Assembly: GCA_039767595.1 (NCBI GenBank)
Contig: JBDNBY010000110.1
Span: forward strand, 1 to 21,908
Direction: 5' to 3'
Source: JBDNBY01 sp039767595
Lineage (GTDB): Bacteria > Pseudomonadota > Alphaproteobacteria > Rhodobacterales > Rhodobacteraceae
Length of the DNA stretch: 21,908 bases
This document shows positions 15,514 to 21,110 of the stretch, one piece after another. How positions within the stretch are numbered: the first letter of the stretch is position 1; every line of letters starts with the position of its first letter. A program made the position numbers and the translations under genes. Below the pieces are notes generated by a model. The model saw nothing but the letters and a program-made list of their open reading frames with translations. It had not been told where the DNA came from and made no database searches.

Positions 15514-15732
15514 GTCATATCTTGCCGATGACCTTCCAAGATATCGCAGGCGCGCGATAAAAAATACAGCACCTCCATCCCAAGATATAGGGGTGGAGAT
15601 TGGCACCCCTACTAGATCGGCGAATCGCTCTCGAAAGAGAGAAAATTCGTAGAAAATAGGGGATTCACTAAGCGAATCACCTGTGTAATAGTTCTTAAAA
15701 CCCCGCGAAAAGACGAGGGTATTGAGGCAGAA
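15514..15732. other. Structured spacer between pgk and ftsB
   Basis: 219 bp with no credible gene but many inverted repeats. ATATCTTG (15517-15524) can pair with CAAGATAT at 15537-15544 or with a second copy at 15581-15588. CTCCATCCC (15573-15581) can pair with GGGGTGGAG (15590-15598), or instead TAGGGGTG (15588-15595) with CACCCCTA (15604-15611). Then come a CTCTC-GAAA-GAGAG hairpin inside CGAAT/ATTCG arms (15621-15649) and GATTC/GAATC arms (15662-15678). It could be the pgk 3' end, the ftsB leader, or a small RNA. No clear T-run terminator is seen. Confidence 0.45.
15622..15678. promoter_or_regulatory. Cluster of three GANTC (CcrM-type) methylation sites before ftsB
   Basis: GAATC at 15622-15626, GATTC at 15662-15666 and GAATC at 15674-15678, all within 57 bp and ending about 55 bp before the ftsB start. 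GANTC is the target of the cell-cycle methyltransferase CcrM of alphaproteobacteria. A regulatory role is an inference. Confidence 0.4.
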
Positions 15733-16035
15733 ATGGACTATCAAGATATCAAGCGTCCCGTGTGGGACGCCCTGATTGTATTTTCTTTGGTATCACTAAG
15801 TGTGTGGTTTCTCGCTCATGGATTCATGAGCGAGAACGGCACTCAGGCGCGCATTGCCTATGAGCTGCGTGCCCAACAGCTCGAGGCCGAGCGCGCGACA
15901 TATCAAGCCGAGTTGGATCGCCTCAAAAATCTCACCGTGCGCCTGTCTGCTGCAAAGTTTGATTTTGACCTACTAGATGAGCGCGCCCGCGATGTTTTGG
16001 GCCTTGTGCGCATTGACGAGTTGGTTATCAATTAA
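15733..16035 (+). CDS. ftsB: FtsB/DivIC-family septum formation initiator
   Basis: Small bitopic division protein of 100 aa. A short cytoplasmic N-terminus (MDYQDIKRPVWDA) is followed by one membrane helix at about 13-31, then a coiled coil of roughly 35 residues (YELRAQQLEAERATYQAELDRLKNL) in the periplasm and a short C-terminal part (FDFDLLDERARDVLGLVRIDELV). In other bacteria FtsB joins FtsL and FtsQ in the divisome. The start ATG has GAGG 5 nt upstream. The position directly before pdhA is common in alphaproteobacteria, and it lies 124 bp upstream of pdhA with a putative internal promoter between them. Confidence 0.9.
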   Translation: MDYQDIKRPVWDALIVFSLVSLSVWFLAHGFMSENGTQARIAYELRAQQLEAERATYQAELDRLKNLTVRLSAAKFDFDLLDERARDVLGLVRIDELVIN

Positions 16036-16102
16036 TCCACCCTATTGAAAAGAAACGAAATTGATGCCTAGATGCGGCATTGATGAAAAACGCTCGCTTT
16101 TT

Positions 16103-16116
16103 TCACAGAGCTGTGA
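16103..16116. promoter_or_regulatory. Palindrome overlapping the pdhA -10 region
   Basis: TCACAG, two bases, CTGTGA: a perfect 6+6 inverted repeat that overlaps the 5' side of the proposed pdhA -10 element. It is a candidate operator for an unknown regulator. Confidence 0.4.
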
Positions 16117-16120
16117 TAAT
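16112..16120 (+). promoter_or_regulatory. Putative extended -10 promoter of pdhABC
   Basis: TGTGATAAT reads as an extended -10 element (TG, one base, GATAAT with one mismatch to consensus). No good -35 is seen at the normal distance, which extended -10 promoters tolerate. The predicted start lies near 16127. Confidence 0.4.
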
Positions 16121-16122
16121 CA

Positions 16123-16142
16123 ATAGTTTAACATTAAACTAT
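16123..16142. promoter_or_regulatory. 20-bp palindromic operator candidate before pdhA
   Basis: ATAGTTTAACATTAAACTAT has perfect 9-bp arms around a 2-bp centre. It ends 17 bp before the pdhA ATG, next to the ribosome binding site AAAGGGG, and its centre falls near +6 of the predicted transcript, a typical position for a repressor. The regulator is not identified. Confidence 0.6.
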
Positions 16143-16159
16143 CTACAAAGGGGTGTACA

Positions 16160-17149
16160 ATGGCGCCACGTGGAAAAGCCGCAAAGCCGAATGTTTCGGC
16201 TGATGAGCTCAAGCAATATTATCATGACATGTTGCTGATCCGTCGGTTCGAAGAAAAGGCCGGACAACTATATGGTATGGGCCTCATTGGGGGCTTTTGT
16301 CACCTCTACATCGGCCAAGAAGCTGTGGTTGTTGGTCTTGAGGCTGCGACCAAAGAGGGCGACAAGCGCATCACCTCCTATCGCGATCACGGGCACATGC
16401 TGGCCTGCGGGATGTCTGCAGATGGCGTGATGGCCGAATTGACGGGCCGCGAAGGCGGCTATTCCAAAGGCAAAGGCGGCTCAATGCACATGTTCTCGAA
16501 AGAGAAGCATTTCTACGGCGGCCACGGCATCGTTGGGGCCCAAGTGCCCCTTGGCGCGGGCCTTGCCTTTGCGGATAAATATAATGGCACAGACAATGTC
16601 AGCTTCGCCTATTTTGGCGACGGCGCGGCAAATCAGGGCCAAGTCTACGAGACATTTAACATGGCATCTCTATGGCAGCTGCCTGTGATTTTTGTCATTG
16701 AAAACAATCAATACGCCATGGGTACGTCGCAGCAACGCTCGACAGCTGCACCAGAAATCTACACCCGCGGTCAAGGGTTCAACATTCCAGGCGAGATCGT
16801 CGATGGCATGGACGTCTTGGCGGTCAAAGCGGCCAGTGAAAAGGCCGTCGCGCATTGCCGCGCGGGCAATGGGCCTTATATCCTGGAGGTTAAAACATAT
16901 CGCTATCGGGGCCACTCGATGTCGGACCCTGCGAAATATCGCACGCGCGAAGAAGTGCAAAAAATGCGGGATGAGCGAGATCCCATTCAAAATGTGCGCG
17001 AAATGCTGATCACGGGTGGCCACGCCACGGAAGATGAGCTGAAGTCCATCGACAAACAGATCAAAGAGGTCGTCAACGCCTCTGCCGAATTTGCAAAAAC
17101 CAGCCCAGAGCCCGCCGCAGACGAGCTTTGGACAGATATCTACGCGTAA
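16160..17149 (+). CDS. pdhA: Pyruvate dehydrogenase E1 component, alpha subunit
   Basis: Thiamine diphosphate-dependent subunit that decarboxylates pyruvate and passes the acetyl group to lipoyl domains of the complex. The protein is 329 aa. The ThDP-binding motif runs from GDGAANQG (153-160) to ENN (181-183). RYRGHSMSDP (248-257) corresponds to the conserved active-site loop, and SYRDHGHMLACG and KGGSMHMF are typical of E1-alpha. The ATG at 16160 is preceded by AAAGGGG at a suitable distance. It is the first gene of pdhA-pdhB-pdhC, 12 bp before pdhB, and a 20-bp palindrome overlaps its probable transcription start. This is the heterotetrameric E1 form, as expected in alphaproteobacteria. Confidence 0.98.
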   Translation: MAPRGKAAKPNVSADELKQYYHDMLLIRRFEEKAGQLYGMGLIGGFCHLYIGQEAVVVGLEAATKEGDKRITSYRDHGHMLACGMSADGVMAELTGREGGYSKGKGGSMHMFSKEKHFYGGHGIVGAQVPLGAGLAFADKYNGTDNVSFAYFGDGAANQGQVYETFNMASLWQLPVIFVIENNQYAMGTSQQRSTAAPEIYTRGQGFNIPGEIVDGMDVLAVKAASEKAVAHCRAGNGPYILEVKTYRYRGHSMSDPAKYRTREEVQKMRDERDPIQNVREMLITGGHATEDELKSIDKQIKEVVNASAEFAKTSPEPAADELWTDIYA

Positions 17150-17161
17150 GGGAACGATTTC

Positions 17162-18511
17162 ATGAGCATCAATATTCAAATGCCTGCCCTCTCGCCCACA
17201 ATGGAAGAAGGCAAATTATCAAAATGGCTGGTCGCTGTCGGGGATGAGGTCTCTTCTGGGGACATCATCGCAGAGATTGAAACCGATAAGGCCGTGATGG
17301 AATTTGAGGCCGTCGACGAAGGCACAATCGAAGAATTGGTCATCGCTGAAGGCACCGAAGGGGTCAAAGTCGGCGACGTCATCGCCCGCGTTTCCGGCGA
17401 AGATACCGCCGCCCCTGCACAGCCCGCCGCGACGCCTCAGGCCACGCCAGCGCAACCCGCAGCCCCTGCTGCGCCAGCCGCTGCGACGCCCGTGGCCAAC
17501 ACGGCACCAGATTGGCCCGAAGGCACCCCAATGAAAAAGCAGACCGTGCGCGAGGCGTTGCGCGATGCGATGGCCGAAGAAATGCGCCGCGACGACGCCG
17601 TCTATTTGATGGGCGAAGAAGTTGGCGAATATCAAGGCGCGTATAAAGTGTCCCAAGGGCTATTGGATGAATTTGGCGCACGCCGGATTATCGACACGCC
17701 CATTACCGAACATGGCTTTGCTGGGATTGCGACAGGCTCGGCCTTTGCCGGTCTGCGGCCGATTGTTGAGTTCATGACATTTAACTTTGCCATGCAAGCG
17801 ATTGACCATTTGATCAACTCCGCGGCCAAAACCCTTTATATGTCGGGCGGCCAAATGGGTGCGCCGATGGTGTTTCGCGGGCCAAATGGGGCCGCCGCGC
17901 GCGTCGGGGCGCAACACTCCCAAGATTATGCCGCATGGTATAGCCATATTCCTGGCCTCAAAGTGGTTCAGCCCTACTCGGCCTCGGATGCTAAGGGTCT
18001 TTTGAAAACGGCTATTCGCGATAACAATCCGGTCATCTTTTTGGAAAACGAAATCCTCTATGGGCGCACATTCGATGTGCCCGATATTGAGGATTACACT
18101 GTGCCCTTTGGCAAGGCGCGCATTTGGCGCGAGGGCACGGATGTAACGCTGATCAGCTTTGGCATTGGTATGGTGCACACGCTTGAGGCCGCCGATAAAC
18201 TGGCCGAGATGGGCATTTCCGCCGAGGTCATCGATCTGCGCACTGTGCGGCCGATCGATTATGACACGATCATTGCCTCCGTGATGAAAACCAACCGTGC
18301 CGTGACTGTCGAAGAGGGGTTCCCCGTGTGTTCCATCGGTAACCACTTGTCGGCCTATATCATGGAAAATGCCTTTGATTACTTGGATGCCCCTGTGATC
18401 AATTGCACGGGCAAGGATGTCCCGATGCCCTATGCCGCCAATCTCGAGCGCCTTGCGCTGATCACGTCGGATGATGTGGTCGACGCCGTGCGCAAAGTCA
18501 CATATCGTTAA
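17162..18511 (+). CDS. pdhB: Pyruvate dehydrogenase E1 component, beta subunit, with N-terminal lipoyl domain
   Basis: Partner of PdhA in E1, 449 aa. Residues 1-77 form a lipoyl domain with the lipoylation lysine K43 in IETDKAVMEFE. An Ala/Pro-rich flexible linker follows (about 80-117). The E1-beta transketolase-like part runs from about 120 (KKQTVREALRDAMAEEM, LMGEEVGEYQGAYKVSQGL, DTPITEHGFAGIA) to the C-terminal domain (TVRPIDYDTI, VEEGFPVCSIG). A lipoyl domain on E1-beta is unusual among bacteria in general but known from alphaproteobacteria such as Sinorhizobium and Zymomonas. The lipoyl domain is very like that of PdhC. The ribosome binding site is AAGGGA, 12 bp after pdhA. Confidence 0.98.
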   Translation: MSINIQMPALSPTMEEGKLSKWLVAVGDEVSSGDIIAEIETDKAVMEFEAVDEGTIEELVIAEGTEGVKVGDVIARVSGEDTAAPAQPAATPQATPAQPAAPAAPAAATPVANTAPDWPEGTPMKKQTVREALRDAMAEEMRRDDAVYLMGEEVGEYQGAYKVSQGLLDEFGARRIIDTPITEHGFAGIATGSAFAGLRPIVEFMTFNFAMQAIDHLINSAAKTLYMSGGQMGAPMVFRGPNGAAARVGAQHSQDYAAWYSHIPGLKVVQPYSASDAKGLLKTAIRDNNPVIFLENEILYGRTFDVPDIEDYTVPFGKARIWREGTDVTLISFGIGMVHTLEAADKLAEMGISAEVIDLRTVRPIDYDTIIASVMKTNRAVTVEEGFPVCSIGNHLSAYIMENAFDYLDAPVINCTGKDVPMPYAANLERLALITSDDVVDAVRKVTYR

Positions 18512-18523
18512 GGAGAGTATAAA

Positions 18524-19837
18524 ATGCCAACGCAGATTTTAATGCCCGCGCTCTCTCCGACCATGGAAGAGGGTAAATTGGCCAAATGGCTTGTCGCCGA
18601 GGGGGACGCCGTGTCCTCAGGCGATGTGATCGCCGAGATCGAAACTGACAAAGCGACGATGGAATTCGAAGCGGTCGATGAAGGCACGATCGGCAAAATC
18701 CTCATCGCCGAAGGCACCGAAGGCGTCAAAGTGAACGAAGCCATCGCCGTCCTCCTCGAAGAGGGCGAGAGCGCGGATGACATCACAGCCGCTCCATCAC
18801 CAGCCGCCGCACCTACAGAGCAGGCCGCCGCCGCTGCCCCAGCCTCGGCCCCTGTCCCCACAGCGGCCCCGGCCCCCACAGCGGCCCCTGCGGCTCAGGC
18901 GGGTGCGCGGATCTTTGCCTCACCCTTGGCGCGCCGCATTGCCGCGGATAAGGGCGTCGATCTAACGGCGCTCTCTGGCTCTGGCCCACGCGGACGCATC
19001 GTCAAGGCGGATGTTGAGACGGCCACCGCCGCACCTCTTGCGGCATCCAGTGCATCGCAACCGCCGCAGGCCGCCCCCTCGGGCGCCGCGACGCAGATGC
19101 CCGCCGGCCCCTCAACCGAGGCCATCTTGAAAATGTATGAAACACGCGAGTTCGAAGAAATCACGCTGGATGGCATGCGCAAAACCATTGCCGCCCGCCT
19201 GACAGAAGCCAAGCAGACGATCCCGCATTTCTATCTGCGCCGCGACATTAAGCTTGACGCGCTAATGACATTCCGCCGCGAGTTAAACGCCCAATTGGCG
19301 CCGCGCGGTGTGAAAATTTCAGTCAATGATTTTGTGATCAAAGCCTGCGCTTTGGCCTTGCAAGCCGTGCCAGACGCCAATGCCGTTTGGGCCGGCGATC
19401 GCGTGTTGAAATTGACGCCCTCCGACGTGGCCGTGGCCGTGGCGGTCGAAGGCGGCCTCTTTACACCGGTGATCCAAGATGCGGATCAAAAATCTCTCTC
19501 GGCGCTCTCGGCCTCCATGAAAGATCTCGCAACGCGGGCCCGTGACCGCAAGCTAGCCCCGCATGAATACCAAGGCGGCAGCTTTGCCATCTCAAACCTT
19601 GGGATGTTCGGCGTGGACAACTTTGATGCGGTAATCAACCCGCCCCACGGCGCGATCCTCGCCGTCGGTGCCGGTGTGAAACGCCCTATTGTGACACCCG
19701 AGGGTCAAATCGAAGTCGCGACGATAATGTCTGTCACGCTCTCCGTGGATCACCGCGTGATCGATGGGGCCCTTGGCGCACAGCTGCTTGAGGCAATCGT
19801 TACAAACCTTGAAAACCCAATGGGCATGCTCGCTTAA
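18524..19837 (+). CDS. pdhC: Dihydrolipoyl acetyltransferase (PDH E2 component)
   Basis: Core of the pyruvate dehydrogenase complex; moves the acetyl group from lipoyl-lysine to CoA. It has 437 aa. The single lipoyl domain (1-77) has K43 in IETDKATMEFE. An Ala/Pro linker with a six-codon repeat (about 90-127) is followed by the peripheral subunit-binding domain (about 128-164; FASPLARRIAADKGVDL, GSGPRGRIVKADV). The catalytic domain runs from about 208 to the end, with H410 and D414 in SVDHRVIDGALG. The start has a strong AAGGAG site, 12 bp after pdhB. The usual lpd (E3) gene does not follow; a terminator does, so E3 must be encoded elsewhere. Confidence 0.98.
   Translation: MPTQILMPALSPTMEEGKLAKWLVAEGDAVSSGDVIAEIETDKATMEFEAVDEGTIGKILIAEGTEGVKVNEAIAVLLEEGESADDITAAPSPAAAPTEQAAAAAPASAPVPTAAPAPTAAPAAQAGARIFASPLARRIAADKGVDLTALSGSGPRGRIVKADVETATAAPLAASSASQPPQAAPSGAATQMPAGPSTEAILKMYETREFEEITLDGMRKTIAARLTEAKQTIPHFYLRRDIKLDALMTFRRELNAQLAPRGVKISVNDFVIKACALALQAVPDANAVWAGDRVLKLTPSDVAVAVAVEGGLFTPVIQDADQKSLSALSASMKDLATRARDRKLAPHEYQGGSFAISNLGMFGVDNFDAVINPPHGAILAVGAGVKRPIVTPEGQIEVATIMSVTLSVDHRVIDGALGAQLLEAIVTNLENPMGMLA
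18856..18888 (+). repeat. Short tandem repeat in the PdhC linker
   Basis: CCCCACAGCGGCCCC occurs at 18856-18870 and again at 18874-18888, exactly 18 nt apart, encoding PTAAPAPTAAPA. It is a small in-frame duplication in the flexible Ala/Pro linker, a place where length can vary freely. Confidence 0.75.
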
Positions 19838-19867
19838 CGCAGATAGATCGCTGAGAAAATAGAATAG

Positions 19868-19895
19868 AAAAAGGGGCGCAAGACGCCCCTTTTTT
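19868..19895. terminator. Two-way terminator between pdhC and cysE
   Basis: AAAAAGGGGCG (19868-19878), loop CAAGA, CGCCCCTTTTT (19884-19894) and one further T. The run of T after the GC stem ends the pdhABC transcript, and the A-run allows the same hairpin to act on the convergent cysE transcript. Confidence 0.9.
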
Positions 19896-19914
19896 AATCC
19901 TCATATGACGAAAG

Positions 19915-20733
19915 TCACTGCGACATTGGAATTTCGCGGAGCAGTTGATCCATCGCGCGGGCGGGCATGTCTTTGCACGGTGCGTTGCCAACGATTTTTG
20001 CTGGCACACCTGCAACTGTCGAATTATTTGCAACTTCATGCAGCACAACGGAGCCCGCAGCGATGCGTGCGCAATTGCCTACTTTAATGTTACCCAAAAC
20101 TTTCGCACCGGCCCCAATGAGCACCCCATCGCCAATTTTCGGATGGCGATCCGTCTCATCTTTGCCCGTTCCGCCCAGCGTTACAGAATGCAGCATTGAC
20201 ACATCATTACCGACCACAGCCGTTTCACCAATCACAATAGAATGCGCATGGTCGATCATGATCCCCTGCCCCATTTTCGCACCGGGGTGGATATCAATGC
20301 CAAAGTTTTTTGACGTGCGCATTTGAAAGAAATAGGCCATTTCAGCCCGCCCTTCTTGCCATAGCGTATAGGCGAGGCGGTGAATTTGCAGCGCTTGGAA
20401 CCCTTTGAAAAAGAGTAGCGGCTGCATGAACATGTGGCACGCGGGATCACGCTCAACATACGCCGCCGCGTCGGCCGAGGCCGCACCGGCAATACAGCGT
20501 GTATTCACAATCTCATCGCACAGCTCGCGCAGCATCTCATAGGCCATATCACGCCCCGCCAAGTGATAGGCCGCCATGTGGCTAAGGGCTTGGGAAAACG
20601 ATCCGTGATCCAAAATGTGATGCTGATAAAAGGTCCGCATCATCGGATCACGCGCTGCCGCGCCATGGGCCTCAGACACAATGCGATCCCAAAGCGGATC
20701 TTGCGGGGCAGTGTTGCGCAGGGGTTCAATCAT
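19915..20733 (-). CDS. cysE: Serine O-acetyltransferase
   Basis: Transfers acetyl from acetyl-CoA to L-serine, the first step of cysteine synthesis, in the cytoplasm. The protein has 272 aa. An alpha-helical N-terminal domain (to about 140) precedes a left-handed beta-helix of hexapeptide repeats. The signature is DIHPGAKMGQGIMIDHAHS, with D147 and H162 equivalent to the catalytic D143/H158 of E. coli CysE (same 15-residue spacing), then SVTLGGTGK (183-191) and DRHPKIGDGVLIGAGAKVLGN. I chose the ATG at 20733, which follows GGAGAG; an upstream in-frame start (20760) lacks a site. It lies 49 bp downstream of a small gene on the same strand and may be co-transcribed with it. Confidence 0.97.
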   Translation of the reverse strand: MIEPLRNTAPQDPLWDRIVSEAHGAAARDPMMRTFYQHHILDHGSFSQALSHMAAYHLAGRDMAYEMLRELCDEIVNTRCIAGAASADAAAYVERDPACHMFMQPLLFFKGFQALQIHRLAYTLWQEGRAEMAYFFQMRTSKNFGIDIHPGAKMGQGIMIDHAHSIVIGETAVVGNDVSMLHSVTLGGTGKDETDRHPKIGDGVLIGAGAKVLGNIKVGNCARIAAGSVVLHEVANNSTVAGVPAKIVGNAPCKDMPARAMDQLLREIPMSQ

Positions 20734-20782
20734 AAGGCTCTCCAAAATACCTACGTTCAATTTAGCGCATCTGGCCTACGGT

Positions 20783-20947
20783 TTAAAGACCTAGGCGCGT
20801 GGCCTCCGTATCAGAGGGCAGCTCGCCTATAGCGATCTGGTCTTGGAAGGTGATTAGCTCAGTTTGAATATGCCCCAATTGTTTGGCAATAAGGGCCAGT
20901 TTCTCATCCAGCGGGGATGAGGGTGTTTCAGTTTGACGTAAAATCAT
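20783..20947 (-). CDS. Small protein of unknown function upstream of cysE (54 aa)
   Basis: A 54-codon frame beginning MILRQTETPSSPLDEKLALI and ending EATRLGL. The ATG at 20947 has a near-ideal AAAGGA ribosome binding site 6 nt upstream, and a candidate promoter lies about 60-90 bp before it. The middle (DEKLALIAKQLGHIQTELITFQDQIA) looks like one amphipathic, possibly coiled-coil helix. There is no signal peptide, membrane segment, cysteine or recognised motif. An in-frame GTG or ATG further upstream (20986) has no such site. Placement 49 bp before cysE suggests one transcript. I do not recognise a family; it could be a minor regulator or adaptor, but that is a guess. Confidence 0.6.
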   Translation of the reverse strand: MILRQTETPSSPLDEKLALIAKQLGHIQTELITFQDQIAIGELPSDTEATRLGL

Positions 20948-20998
20948 AGATCTTCCTTTGTCAGTTACCCCGACCAAGGCACGCAACTCTGCGTCGTC

Positions 20999-21010
20999 TA
21001 GAACGTTCTA
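20999..21010. promoter_or_regulatory. 12-bp palindrome over the putative promoter of the small gene-cysE unit
   Basis: TAGAACGTTCTA is perfectly self-complementary and overlaps the proposed minus-strand -10 element. It is a candidate operator. It does not match the alphaproteobacterial LexA site, which needs two GAAC (or GTTC) blocks spaced by 7 nt. Confidence 0.4.
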
Positions 21011-21038
21011 TAAAACTGGAAAAAGCGTCAAAAGTCAA
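21007..21038 (-). promoter_or_regulatory. Weak candidate promoter for the small gene and cysE
   Basis: On the minus strand TTGACT (21038-21033) is followed after 18-20 nt by TTTATA or TATAGA (21014-21007). The -35 is good, but the spacing or the -10 match is imperfect. The predicted transcript would start near 21000, about 55 nt before the small gene. Confidence 0.35.
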
Positions 21039-21110
21039 CGTGTTGCACGAATTACCCCTAAGGCGTTCTTAACGATAAGGGCCCCGCGCTATGCATCTGC
21101 ACCACTGTAT

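Noticed and set aside
15545..15566. Rho-independent terminator after pgk
   Set aside because: The TATCGC/GCGATA stem is followed by A residues, not T, on the plus strand, and no minus-strand gene needs it.
15436..15744. Minus-strand frame of about 102 codons spanning the pgk end and the structured spacer
   Set aside because: It overlaps the pgk 3' end antisense, has no ribosome binding site and no family resemblance; the inverted repeats explain the sequence better.
16086..16104. Possible terminator between ftsB and pdhA (A-run, CGCTCGC, T-run)
   Set aside because: The stem would be almost only A-T pairs with no GC core; more likely simple AT-rich promoter DNA.
17660..18346. Open frame of about 228 codons on the minus strand inside pdhB
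   Set aside because: Antisense shadow of pdhB without ribosome binding site or domain.
20999..21010. LexA/SOS box before the small gene-cysE unit
   Set aside because: Alphaproteobacterial LexA sites are GAAC or GTTC direct repeats spaced by 7 nt; here the blocks are adjacent and inverted.
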